A stretch of 64,000 nt of DNA from Thermomicrobium roseum DSM 5159 (lineage in GTDB: Bacteria > Chloroflexota > Chloroflexia > Thermomicrobiales > Thermomicrobiaceae): assembly GCF_000021685.1 (NCBI RefSeq), contig NC_011959.1:868001-932000 (forward strand). The letters run 5' to 3'. Below the pieces are notes generated by a model. It ran no database searches. It saw only the letters and a program-made list of their open reading frames with translations, and was not told where the DNA came from. Below are positions 43,488 to 51,674 of this stretch, in pieces. Numbering within the stretch: position 1 is the stretch's first letter; each line of letters begins with the position of its first letter. Both the position numbers and the translations under genes were made by a program.

Positions 43488-45005
43488 ATGCCGGCTTTGC
43501 ACGATTTGCTCAGCGATCTTTTTGCCGAGCTGCGTGGTGATGACGCGATCATGGTGACCCGCGTTGTCTACGACTCCCGCCAGGCAACGCCGGGCAGTCT
43601 TTTCGTCGCACTCCGAGGTACGCATACGGACGGACACTGTTATCTCGCTGACGCTGCCTCACGCGGTGCGGTGGCAGCAGTCGTCGAAGAGTGGCCCTCT
43701 CAAGATGTCCCTGGCCTACGTACCATCGCTCGAGTCAGTGACACTCGCGTGGCGCTCGCTGCCATCGCCGCGCGCTTCTACGGTCATCCAGCTTCCGATC
43801 TCGGCCTCATCGGAGTAACCGGTACAGACGGCAAAACGACGACGACCTTCCTGATCGATGCCATACTCCGCACAGCCGGCTACCGAACCGGTCTCATCGG
43901 CACCGTCGCCCTTCGCATCGGTGACGAGTTCGTGGCCCACGATCTCAGACAGACGACACCGGAGTCTCTCGATGTCCAGGCATTCCTGGCTCGCATGCGA
44001 GCGACGGGTGTCGCCTGGGCTGTCGTGGAGGCGACGAGTCACGGGCTGGAGCTTCACCGGTTGGATCATTGTCCCTTCGATATCGCAGTCGTGACCAATG
44101 TAACCCAGGAGCATCTGGATTTCCACGGTACCATCGAAAACTACCGGCGAGCCAAGGGAAGGCTCCTGGAGTTCGTCCGCGATCGACCGGAACGAGCTTA
44201 TCCGCGTGGAATCGTTCTCAATGCTGACGACGAGGGAGCACGGTCGCTCGCGCGGTTCGCTGGCTCGGTACCGATCCTGTGGTACTCAGCGACTGGTAAG
44301 GCTGTCCTCGTGGCGGAAAACGCCCGCATGACTGACAAAGGCACGAGTTTCCGCCTCCGGTATGGCGATCAGGCGGCTGATGTGCATCTGCGACTCTTCG
44401 GTCTCTGGAATGTCGAAAATGCGCTCGCTGCTGCAGGAACCGGCATTCTTCTCGGAATACCCTTGGACCAGGTCGTCACCGGTCTCCAGCAACTCGCGGC
44501 GGTACCCGGGCGTTTTACCCCGATCGACTGCGGACAGCCGTTCCGTGTGATCGTCGACTACGCCCACACACCGAAGTCATTCGAGCGAGTTCTCCCGCTG
44601 GCGCGCTCCCTTGCACGCGGACGGGTGATCGTCGTTTTCGGGAGCGCCGGTGAGCGTGACCGCATCAAACGCCGGCTGCAGGGAGCGATCGCTGCTCGCC
44701 TTGCCGAGTTCGCCGTCTTCACGTCGGAGGATCCTCGTCACGAGGACCCGGACGCCATCATCGCCGAAATCGCAGAGGGAGCACGTGAGGCTGGAGCGCA
44801 AGAGGGACAGCAGTTCGTCTGTGTAGAGGATCGGGCCCTTGCGATCCGAGAAGCGTTCCGGCGGGCACGTCCCGGTGATATCGTCTTATTGCTCGGGAAG
44901 GGACACGAGCAGTGCATACTGTACGGCGACGAACGACGGCCGTGGAACGAGGAAGCAGAAGCCAGGCAGGCGCTCCGAGAACTGGGGTACGACTGCTCAT
45001 CCTGA
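43488..45005 (+). CDS. murE: UDP-N-acetylmuramoyl-tripeptide synthetase (MurE)
   Basis: 505 residues with the three Mur ligase domains. VYDSRQATPGSLFVALRG at the N-terminus, ATP loop GLIGVTGTDGKTTTTFLID, TTPESLDVQ, EATSHGLELHR, VVTNVTQEHLDFHG, NVENALAAAG, FRVIVDYAHTPKSFE and VVFGSAGERD. It adds the third amino acid to the UDP-MurNAc dipeptide. The specificity motif, DNPR in meso-DAP enzymes, reads EDPRHEDP here (TSEDPRHEDP), closer to the DDPR type; a non-DAP residue such as Lys or Orn is therefore plausible. It lies 4 nt after the FemX-like gene. murF and later mur genes are not in the window. Confidence 0.95.
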   Translation: MPALHDLLSDLFAELRGDDAIMVTRVVYDSRQATPGSLFVALRGTHTDGHCYLADAASRGAVAAVVEEWPSQDVPGLRTIARVSDTRVALAAIAARFYGHPASDLGLIGVTGTDGKTTTTFLIDAILRTAGYRTGLIGTVALRIGDEFVAHDLRQTTPESLDVQAFLARMRATGVAWAVVEATSHGLELHRLDHCPFDIAVVTNVTQEHLDFHGTIENYRRAKGRLLEFVRDRPERAYPRGIVLNADDEGARSLARFAGSVPILWYSATGKAVLVAENARMTDKGTSFRLRYGDQAADVHLRLFGLWNVENALAAAGTGILLGIPLDQVVTGLQQLAAVPGRFTPIDCGQPFRVIVDYAHTPKSFERVLPLARSLARGRVIVVFGSAGERDRIKRRLQGAIAARLAEFAVFTSEDPRHEDPDAIIAEIAEGAREAGAQEGQQFVCVEDRALAIREAFRRARPGDIVLLLGKGHEQCILYGDERRPWNEEAEARQALRELGYDCSS

Positions 45006-45958
45006 TCGCTCTCTTCGCATCGACTCTATTGGCATTCGGTTGTGGGGACACCGTCGAGGGACCGGACAGAGCGATCGCAGCGACGGCAAACGGCCGCATC
45101 CTGTTCATTCAGCACGGTGACATCGCGGTATGGGAGAACGGCAAGACACGCCGATTGCTGCAACTGGGAGATGCAGCCTGGGCACGCTGGTCCCCTGATG
45201 GACGACGCGTTGCCTTTGTCCGGTTGGGCGATGCATATTCGGATCTGTATATTGCGGATACGAGCACCGGCGAGATTCGCCAGCTGACGCGCAACCGTCC
45301 ACCCTTCACGCCTGGTTCGTACGAATACGTGCAAAACGCCGTCTGGGCGCTCAGCCCTGCCTGGTCACCGGATGGCCAACGCTTGGTTTACGTCTCGGAT
45401 CGGAACACGTTGAAGAACTTCCTCTGGCTCATTCCCAGTGCGGGTGGTACGCCGGAGCTGATCCAAGCCACTACCCGGCTAGGAGACAACGTCGATCAGC
45501 CGGCCTTTTCACCCGACGGCTCGCGAATCGTTTTCATTCACCGTGTGACCCGCGAGGACGGACTGCAAAGGCGGACCGATCTCTGGATCGTCGATCTCCG
45601 CAGCGGTAATCTGACCCCATTGGTTCAAGGTGGTGATGGGCAATACGCTCCCGCATGGTCTCCTGATGGTCAATGGATCGTTTACGTCGGTCGCCACGGT
45701 GAATCGAACGATTTGTTCCTCGTACCGGCCATGGGTGGGCAGCCGATTCAGATCACCGACTCGGGAGTCGTCGCTAGCCCGACGTGGTCACCGGACGGTC
45801 GCGCCATCGCATACCTGCAACTGGAACGGGACGGATTCGCGGTCTATGTACTCGAGCTCCGCATCGGTGCGGATGGCCGACCGCAGGCGACCGAACCGCG
45901 GAAACTGTTTACCGCCGAGCGTATCGATGCGGTGTCCGGATTGTCCTGGGTCCCCTGA
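44912..45958 (+). CDS. Beta-propeller (TolB/WD40-like) lipoprotein
   Basis: 348 residues. An Arg-rich N-terminus precedes the signal LLILIALFASTLLAFGC with lipobox Cys at about residue 44, so it is probably membrane-anchored outside. The mature part is built from PD40 repeats: ARWSPDGRRVAFVRLGD, PAWSPDGQRLVYVSDR, PAFSPDGSRIVFIHRV, PAWSPDGQWIVYVGRH, PTWSPDGRAIAYLQLE. Such propellers bind proteins or glycans in the envelope. The start is GTG 44912 with GGGAAGGGA upstream, giving a 94-nt overlap with murE in another frame; the only other in-frame start before the signal (GTG 44942) still overlaps by 64 nt. Confidence 0.8.
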   Translation: MHTVRRRTTAVERGSRSQAGAPRTGVRLLILIALFASTLLAFGCGDTVEGPDRAIAATANGRILFIQHGDIAVWENGKTRRLLQLGDAAWARWSPDGRRVAFVRLGDAYSDLYIADTSTGEIRQLTRNRPPFTPGSYEYVQNAVWALSPAWSPDGQRLVYVSDRNTLKNFLWLIPSAGGTPELIQATTRLGDNVDQPAFSPDGSRIVFIHRVTREDGLQRRTDLWIVDLRSGNLTPLVQGGDGQYAPAWSPDGQWIVYVGRHGESNDLFLVPAMGGQPIQITDSGVVASPTWSPDGRAIAYLQLERDGFAVYVLELRIGADGRPQATEPRKLFTAERIDAVSGLSWVP

Positions 45959-46409
45959 CGCCAGGTGAGTAGTGCTGGCTCTCGCTCGTCGTCGAGGAGA
46001 ACCCCCCTCGTCCGGCTACGAGAATGGGGAACGGATGAGGTCCTTCCCGACCCGACCGGCCCCGGTTTCAGGACCAGCGGGGGTCTTCGTGTTTCCGGAC
46101 AGTTGACAGCATTGGGCGAAGAGGTTCGGAGGGGGCATTCGTCGGTTGGGAACCTGACCAGCCCAAAACGGGATAGCCCGGAACTGCTAGGAGTCAGCGC
46201 CGGAACTCAGTCAGGTACCGGGTGGGGTTCTCCCGGCGCTCCCCGTTACGTGCAACCACGGGGTTGGCCGAGTACCCGGATAAACGGATGGACTCAACCG
46301 AATGGTAATGTTCCCACCGGAATACTCACCTCTTCTTCCGAGCGTGGTTCTCCGCTCCCCACTCGCCAAGGTCCGAAGTTCCACAGCATACTTAAAGCAG
46401 TGCTATCGA
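45959..46409. other. Intergenic before tRNA-Leu, no gene
   Basis: About 450 nt. A short hairpin CCCCG/CGGGG (46061-46083) followed by TCTTCGTGTTT could end the murE-propeller message but is weak. A CATACT hexamer at 46387-46392 may be the -10 of tRNA-Leu. No RNase P, SRP or tmRNA hallmark is seen. Confidence 0.45.
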
Positions 46410-46496
46410 GCGGGGATGGCGGAACGGCAGACGCAGCCGTCTTAAAAACGGCAGGGAAGACCTCCCGTGCGGGTTCGAGTCCCGCTCCCCGCACCA
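46410..46496 (+). tRNA. tRNA-Leu, anticodon TAA
   Basis: Acceptor GCGGGGA pairs with TCCCCGC; the anticodon loop CTTAAAA has TAA at 46443-46445; the class II variable arm and T arm GCGGG-TTCGAGT-CCCGC are intact. Discriminator A46493 and CCA at 46494-46496 are encoded. Confidence 0.95.
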
Positions 46497-47971
46497 CGTC
46501 AGGATGCGGAAATCGACCGCTCGGTAGCTGCAGCTGTCGCCGTTGTCGGTTACCGGGTGAATGGTGTCGAAGTGGTGTCAGAAAATGTGTTCGACGACCA
46601 GCTCCGCCTGCATCCACGAAAACACCTCGCTCGTTGAGCCTCAACCCAGCGAGGCGGGTGTGCTAGACTGACGGTAATGGACGAGCCCACCTTCGTCCGG
46701 CCGAGTCTCCGGTGCCGACCCACCAGCACCCGATAGCCTCGTTTCCAAGTGCTCGATCGGCAGACCGAACCAACTCGCCGCATCGTTCCATTTCCTGTAC
46801 CCTGAGTCGATCGTCCGAACACACGACCTCCCTCGTCAGCCCAGCGGGGGTTGGTGAGAGCGAGACCCAGACCGGTGGGGCGAGTCAGCTCTTGACCTCA
46901 TCGGCGTGGTAGACCGCTGGGGTTCAGCGGGATCCATAGTGGCGCTTTGTTATAGCCCGAGCTGGCAGCGGAGCGCGGTCAGGATGGCGGACTTGCAGAC
47001 GTGGGTACTCATCGCCTCCGAGCCGAATCGCATGACATCTTCCGAGTCGGTTCCGAACTTGTTCACCAGCTTCTCTGGCCAGTAGAACCATATTCCCCTG
47101 GGAGAGTGAAGCGGACACAGCTCGCGGGAGCACCAGTCCTCGTTGCGCCTGACCTTCGCTTGTCCGATCTCGACTGTGCCATCCACGGTCACCGAAAACA
47201 CTGATCGCCTGTAATCGGTGAGGCTCCTCGAAAACCGGGCCGCGGTCGAAGACTCCACAATGATGCGTGGAACCCATCGAACGCCGTCGAGCACGACGAG
47301 CCCGCACCGCGCGACCGCGACCGTCGTTCCAACGGTGCCACCCTACCCTCGTGGGGATGACCGAGTGGGTCGGGGAACCTCGGCGGCTGCTGGCGCGATG
47401 CTGAGTTGCTGATCACTCAGCGAGTCCCGACCGTGCCGGTGCGATCGTCCACTTCCACGGACTCCGCACGAGGACAGTACTCCATCGCGATCGACACGTG
47501 GGTACCCCCATCACAGTACTATTGGGGAAGTCTTCGCTTTGGTACACCCGTGTGCGTCCGCTGAGCGCGTGCTGGAGCGAGAGGGTAGGCAGATCGTACC
47601 GCACGGAGGCAGCCGCTTCGAACGCCCGCGCGCTCATCGACGTCGCGAGGAGCCGCGTCATCCGCAATCGCACCAGGCACTTACGCGAGCCGGCTGGCAC
47701 TCGCTGTCGGCTCATCCACCGGATGTTCGAAGGAAGAAGCATTCATCCAGAAAGGGACGACACGAGCAGACGACGTGCAGCGATAGGAGGATCGGGCATC
47801 AGTATCTGGTCGACCTCGTTCTCGAGATGGACCGGAGCGAGCGAAGTCCACCGTTCCAGAGAAGCACGCGAGCAGCTCACTCTGCTCGGGCTGGCATCAG
47901 AGAGTAGGACCGACGCGGAGTGCGGAAGAAGATCGACGTCCCAGGCGAGGCGTGACGAGCGCGAGGTAAAC
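46497..47971. other. Gene-poor stretch between tRNA-Leu and tRNA-Gly, 1.5 kb
   Basis: One doubtful gene (46950-47294, minus) is listed separately. The rest contains open frames on both strands with low-complexity Arg/Ser translations and no start signals. I found no direct copy of the tRNA-Leu 3' end that would mark an attachment site. Confidence 0.45.
46950..47294 (-). CDS. Doubtful 114-residue protein or gene remnant
   Basis: Unlike nearby open frames this one reads as protein: VRWVPRIIVESSTAARFSRS, SVFSVTVDGTVEIGQAKVRR, IWFYWPEKLVNKFGTD, then STHVCKSAILTALRCQLGL before its stop. The frame remains open and coding-like for about 15 codons 5' of the GTG at 47294 up to a TAG, so the start is unclear and it may be the C-terminal remnant of a larger gene. 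Four Cys are present (two as CSRELC), with no recognised motif. No good ribosome-binding site. Family unknown. Confidence 0.3.
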   Translation of the reverse strand: MLDGVRWVPRIIVESSTAARFSRSLTDYRRSVFSVTVDGTVEIGQAKVRRNEDWCSRELCPLHSPRGIWFYWPEKLVNKFGTDSEDVMRFGSEAMSTHVCKSAILTALRCQLGL

Positions 47972-47996
47972 GAAAAGCGCCCCGGTCAAGGGGCGC
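47972..47996 (-). terminator. Rho-independent terminator of tRNA-Gly
   Basis: On the minus strand, a 7-bp stem GCGCCCC / GGGGCGC with a 6-nt loop directly follows the encoded CCA and is followed by TTTT. Confidence 0.85.
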
Positions 47997-48072
47997 TGGA
48001 GCGGAAGACGGGATTCGAACCCGCGACCTCCTCCTTGGCAAGGAGGTGCTCTACCAGCTGAGCCACTTCCGC
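47997..48072 (-). tRNA. tRNA-Gly, anticodon GCC
   Basis: Acceptor GCGGAAG / CTTCCGC, D arm with TAGAGC, anticodon stem-loop CTCCT-TGCCAAG-type with GCC, T arm GCGGG-TTCGAAT-CCCGT. Discriminator T (U73) fits bacterial tRNA-Gly, and CCA is encoded at 47999-47997. It has its own consensus promoter and terminator. Confidence 0.95.
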
Positions 48073-48111
48073 ATATCTCCGCGGCGGCAACTGACCGCCG
48101 TCGCACTGCTT

Positions 48112-48140
48112 AGTATAGTGACCTAGACCGGCGCTGTCAA
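48112..48140 (-). promoter_or_regulatory. Consensus sigma-70 promoter of tRNA-Gly
   Basis: On the minus strand TTGACA (48140-48135), exactly 17 nt, then TATACT (48117-48112). The start is near 48105, about 33 nt before the tRNA. It is the closest match to consensus in the window. Confidence 0.9.
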
Positions 48141-49036
48141 GGGGATCGATCCTCGAACGACTTTCTGCCGGCCCACCCGGAATCCACGACAGGAGCGGAG
48201 CGAACAGCGGACTCGTGTTGTCCCCAAGGCAACGTTGGGCTCGCGGGACCGCTTCCTCTTCAGCCTGAGGTCGCCCGGAATCGACCGGTTTTGCACGAGT
48301 GTCGCCCTCGAACCGATCGCCGCTCACGGATACCTCGTTGTCTTCTCGACCGGTGTGACTCCAGCGTGCGCTGGTGGCCCTGGTTGACCCGGATCTCGCT
48401 GAGGAGACGCCTGCCCCGGAACGACTGCGCGACGGTCGAGCGCAACCACAGCAGCACCTGACCATTTCTCGCTCCGCCGCGAAACGAGACGCGTTACGTC
48501 CTTCAGTGCGACGCTCGTTTCCAATGGCTAACCTCGACAGTGACGCAAGTCGCCGACTCGAACCTGCACCGCTGTGGCAGGACGCTCCGACCGGGTTCAG
48601 CCGGGGCAATTTCTCGACTTCGCCTGGCGACCGCCAGGATCTGTGGTGCGGTCCAGGAAATGGGACGATGCAGCCAAGCCCCCCACCCGAGTGGATGCTC
48701 GGGAGAATCAGCACACGACCGCAGACCACCGAAAAAATGCTCTGGCACTGCGGTATCTCCACACTCCTGCGGCGGGAAAGGACGCCCCGGGATCTCGCCG
48801 CGGCGTGTCGGCGGAGAGCCCGAACCCGCGACTCGTCTGAGAGGGCATCTCAGCCGGTTGTCGCGCCCTTTCCCATAGTGATCGATTGACTGAAGAACGG
48901 TGGTACAGCGGAGAGCTGCTCCGCACACCAGGCCAGCTCGATACCATAAAATGGATTACCGAAGGGGGTACCAAAAAGAATAGAAAATATCCTTGACCAG
49001 AGGAGAGCGTTTTGCGTTCTCCGATCCCCTGTTACC
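48141..49036. other. Gene-free stretch, 0.9 kb
   Basis: No supported gene on either strand between the tRNA-Gly promoter and the end of the kinase-phosphatase gene. Overlapping open frames of 60-170 codons are Arg/Pro/Ser-rich and lack starts; none carries a motif. Confidence 0.5.
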
Positions 49037-50518
49037 TCATTCTTGGGCTGCGCTCTCAGGTGCACGGTCACGCTCGAACTCCGGTGACCCGGCAACAGCG
49101 GCAATCGTCTCCTCGACCAGTTCCTCACCCTGCAGCTCTGCCAACTCCTCGGATGGTAAGAGCAGGGGCTGCGTCAATTCATCGGGAGTGAGCAACCGGC
49201 GGGGCGGAGCCGCATACGCATGCCGTGCCGGAACTGAAACGAGTTCCAACTCCGGATACCGTAGAGCCGTCAGGCGATGGCCGAATACGCAACCGGTGTC
49301 GATATTGATCGTTCGATTGATCCACACCGGCTCCGTTACCGGCGTGTGCCCGTAAACCACGAGCGCGCGCCCGCGATAATCGAGCGCCCAATTGAGCCGG
49401 ATCGGCAATCCGCGCTCGTCCACCTCTCCGGTCGTCATCCCGAACAAGGCGATGCGTCGCACCACCGGTGAATCGCGACCATGGTACTCGGCAGGCAAAC
49501 CCGCATGGGCGACGACGAGCCGCCCTTCGTCCAAAACGAGATGGTGCGGCAGCTTGCGCAGGAAGCGCCACACTCGTTGCCGAAACTCCTCCGACTCTAC
49601 GGCAAGTTGCTCCACACTTGCCTCGAAACCGTGCGCGATCCGCACTTGGTGCCCCTCCAAGTAACGGAGCAACTTTCGATCATGATTGCCCATCACGGCA
49701 GCGGCTCGCCCACGCGCAACGGCAGACATCGCCAGCTGCAGAACGGGGACGATCTTCGGTCCCCTGTCGACCAAGTCTCCGACGAAAACGAGGCGTCGCC
49801 CTCCAGGATGAGCGACCAAGTACTGTCGCTCGCCAGAACGATTCCGTTGCTCCGCAATCTGGTAACCGAGGTGCTCGAGGAGCTCGACCAACTCGTCGAA
49901 ACAGCCGTGCACATCGCCCACGATATCGAAGGGTCCACGCCACCATCGTCGATCGCTCGGCAACGGTCGACGAACAACGATTGCGGAGGCAGCCTCTTGC
50001 GGACTCCGCAACCAGTAACGGCGTTGGAACGGCTCTTCGACCAGCGCTGCCCGATTCTCCTCCAGTTGAGCGAATTGCCGCTCGATGACACCTCGTCCCA
50101 CCTGTCGGCCAGGCCGTTGCTGATCGTTTGCGAGATACGCTTCCAGCGGGTAATCGAAGATGATCGCCACGCAGGGCACGTGGTAACGACGAGCCAGTTC
50201 GATCAGTGGCAAACGGGCATCGCGACGGGTATTCGTCGCATCGATCACCGTAAGACGGCCACGCCGGAGCCGCCCTTCCGCGACCCGATGCAAGAGCTCG
50301 AAAGCTTCACGCGTCGCACTCTGATCTGCCTCGTCGTCCGTGATCATAGCACGGAAGAAATCAGAGGAAAGCACCTCTGTCGGCCGGAAATGGCGCTGAG
50401 CGAAGGTTGATTTGCCTGAACCAGATGGCCCGACGAGCAGAACCAGGGACAGTGCAGGAATGACCAGGCGGCGAGGACGCGGTCCTGATGCAGACTCCGA
50501 ATGGAACGGCCGATCCAC
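49037..50518 (-). CDS. Polynucleotide kinase-phosphatase (bacterial Pnkp kinase and phosphatase domains, no ligase)
   Basis: 493 residues. Residues about 20-170 form a 5'-kinase with P-loop LVGPSGSGKSTFAQRHF, then VLSSDFFRAMITDDEADQSA and VIDATNTRRDARLP. Residues about 190-445 form a binuclear metallophosphatase: DIVGDVHGCFDELVELL, FVGDLVDRGPK, VMGNHDRKLLRYLEGH, VVAHAGLP, VVYGHTPVTEPVW. This is the order of Pnkp in the Pnkp-Hen1 RNA repair system, but the C-terminal adenylyltransferase/ligase domain (Pnkp is about 870 residues) is absent, and no hen1 is adjacent. It may heal RNA or DNA ends for a separate ligase, or act on small nucleotides. GTG start with GGAGG nine nt upstream. Confidence 0.85.
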   Translation of the reverse strand: MDRPFHSESASGPRPRRLVIPALSLVLLVGPSGSGKSTFAQRHFRPTEVLSSDFFRAMITDDEADQSATREAFELLHRVAEGRLRRGRLTVIDATNTRRDARLPLIELARRYHVPCVAIIFDYPLEAYLANDQQRPGRQVGRGVIERQFAQLEENRAALVEEPFQRRYWLRSPQEAASAIVVRRPLPSDRRWWRGPFDIVGDVHGCFDELVELLEHLGYQIAEQRNRSGERQYLVAHPGGRRLVFVGDLVDRGPKIVPVLQLAMSAVARGRAAAVMGNHDRKLLRYLEGHQVRIAHGFEASVEQLAVESEEFRQRVWRFLRKLPHHLVLDEGRLVVAHAGLPAEYHGRDSPVVRRIALFGMTTGEVDERGLPIRLNWALDYRGRALVVYGHTPVTEPVWINRTINIDTGCVFGHRLTALRYPELELVSVPARHAYAAPPRRLLTPDELTQPLLLPSEELAELQGEELVEETIAAVAGSPEFERDRAPESAAQE

Positions 50519-50604
50519 GGGCCGACACCTCCAGATCGTCGGGCAATGGTACTACGACGAACTAGCGCTGGATCGACCGTACCGGTAGAATTGAATGGCG
50601 ATGG

Positions 50605-50676
50605 GGGCCTGTAGCTCAGCGGCAGAGCACGAGGCTCATAACCTCAGGGTCGTAGGTTCGAATCCTACCAGGCCCA
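50605..50676 (+). tRNA. tRNA with CAT anticodon (elongator Met, or Ile2 with lysidine)
   Basis: Acceptor GGGCCTG / CAGGCCC with a normal first pair, so not an initiator; anticodon stem CGAGG/CCTCA-side without the three G-C pairs of initiators; loop CTCATAA with CAT at 50637-50639; T arm GTAGG-TTCGAAT-CCTAC. Discriminator A, CCA not encoded. Met elongator is more likely, but tRNA-Ile(CAU) cannot be excluded by eye. Confidence 0.9.
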
Positions 50677-50713
50677 CCGATCCTATTGGACTGCTCGAGG
50701 TAGTGAGGTGAGA

Positions 50714-51085
50714 ATGACGCAGATCCACGATCCGGTGCGATTGACTCCCCAGGAACTCGCCCGTCTGGCGGCCGAGACAGCGGCCGACGCGATGGCAACG
50801 GATATTCAGGTGCTTGACCTCACGCGCTTCACCCCCTTTTTCGACCTCTTCGTCGTGTGCACTGCCGACAATACCCGACAGCTGCGCGCCCTCGTGACGC
50901 ATCTCAGCGAGGCACTCGACGAGGCAGGCGCCACACAACTTCGTGTGGAAGGCGAGCCCGAGACAGGCTGGGTCATTCTCGACTATGGAAGCGTGGTCAT
51001 TCATCTGTTCACGCCTGACCAGCGTTCCTATTATCGGCTCGAGGAACACTGGGCGAGCGCACCACGAGTCTTGGTGATCCAGTGA
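50714..51085 (+). CDS. rsfS: Ribosome silencing factor RsfS
   Basis: 123 residues, family about 105-130. TAADAMATDIQVLDLTRFTP, FFDLFVVCTADNTRQLRALV, then RVEGEPETGWVILDYGSVVIHLFTPDQRSYYRLEEHW are the DUF143/RsfS signatures; the GWVILDYGSVVIHLF strand forms the L14-binding face. It blocks subunit joining when nutrients are low. ATG 50714 has GAGG five nt upstream; a GTG at 50708 is in frame. The tRNA gene lies just upstream. A small membrane protein gene overlaps its stop. Confidence 0.95.
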   Translation: MTQIHDPVRLTPQELARLAAETAADAMATDIQVLDLTRFTPFFDLFVVCTADNTRQLRALVTHLSEALDEAGATQLRVEGEPETGWVILDYGSVVIHLFTPDQRSYYRLEEHWASAPRVLVIQ

Positions 51086-51264
51086 GCGAGAGGAAACCAA
51101 AAGGCATGAAGGCTCGGCGCCACGGTCGCACTTGGATGTTCGCTCTCGTTGGCTTCGCCCTCGGCACAGCCGGTGGATTAGGGGTGGGCCTCGTTTTGTC
51201 CTGCCCACTTCGTCGTCGTTCTTCGTCGCCCCATCTCCCCGATCGCACGGCCTTTTTGCAGTGA
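51082..51264 (+). CDS. Small single-pass membrane protein, unknown
   Basis: 60 residues from a GTG overlapping the rsfS stop (GTGA), so translation is probably coupled. A very basic N-terminus (KPKGMKARRHGR) precedes one Gly-rich hydrophobic segment MFALVGFALGTAGGLGVGLV, then a basic, Ser-rich tail. The orientation would be N-in. The Gly-zipper-like segment resembles small YtxH- or Gly-zipper proteins, but no family can be assigned. It ends 2 nt from the convergent DksA-like gene. Confidence 0.55.
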   Translation: MSERKPKGMKARRHGRTWMFALVGFALGTAGGLGVGLVLSCPLRRRSSSPHLPDRTAFLQ

Positions 51265-51265
51265 T

Positions 51266-51667
51266 TCATAGTAGTCTGCGGGCCCGCTCCAATTCACGCT
51301 CGAAGCGCTCTTGATCAGCCACGCAGCGAACAGCCCACGGCACAGCTTCCAATCGCTCGCGCTCGATCGGCCGTTTGCAATCGACACAGATGCCGTAGGT
51401 CCCCTGATCGATGCGCTCGAGCGCTGCGAGAACCTCGTGCAACTCCTCTTCCAGTGTCCGGAGCATTGTCTGATCGTACTCAGCCATCACCATATCACTC
51501 GCCGCGTCCGCCAAGTGGGTGGCAACTGTCCCCTCCTCCGCTTGGCTCTGCCCCTCATCAGCCAGCATACGGAGGAGTTGGCGGCGCTGGCTCTCCAATT
51601 CCTCGCGTCGCTGCTCGAGTCTTCGGCGCATCGATTCGATCCACTCGCGATCGCTCGATTCCGTCAT
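51266..51667 (-). CDS. TraR/DksA-type zinc finger protein with an incomplete zinc site
   Basis: 133 residues: a long N-terminal coiled coil (MRRRLEQRREELESQRRQLL), an acidic middle and the zinc finger YGICVDCKRPIERERLEAVPWAVRC. The first CxxC pair is intact; the second pair is C-V-A-D instead of CxxC, so the fourth Cys is Asp. DksA-type proteins bind the RNA polymerase secondary channel with ppGpp; partial zinc sites occur in some relatives. Start ATG 51667 with AGGAT upstream; the upstream open frame has other Mets without better sites. It follows treT by 7 nt as the last gene of the hpf-sigma-pncB-treT run. Confidence 0.8.
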   Translation of the reverse strand: MTESSDREWIESMRRRLEQRREELESQRRQLLRMLADEGQSQAEEGTVATHLADAASDMVMAEYDQTMLRTLEEELHEVLAALERIDQGTYGICVDCKRPIERERLEAVPWAVRCVADQERFERELERARRLL

Positions 51668-51674
51668 GTTCTCG

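Noticed and set aside
45959..46409. Possible structured RNA (RNase P, SRP or tmRNA) before tRNA-Leu
   Set aside because: None of the hallmark conserved strings of these RNAs is present on either strand.
47413..48061. Overlapping open frames on both strands that could be a transposase remnant
   Set aside because: Neither frame shows a DDE, HTH or recombinase motif, and no terminal inverted repeats were found.
48374..48928. Open frames of 141-171 codons before the kinase-phosphatase gene
   Set aside because: Low-complexity Arg/Pro/Ser translation without starts or motifs; both strands are equally open.
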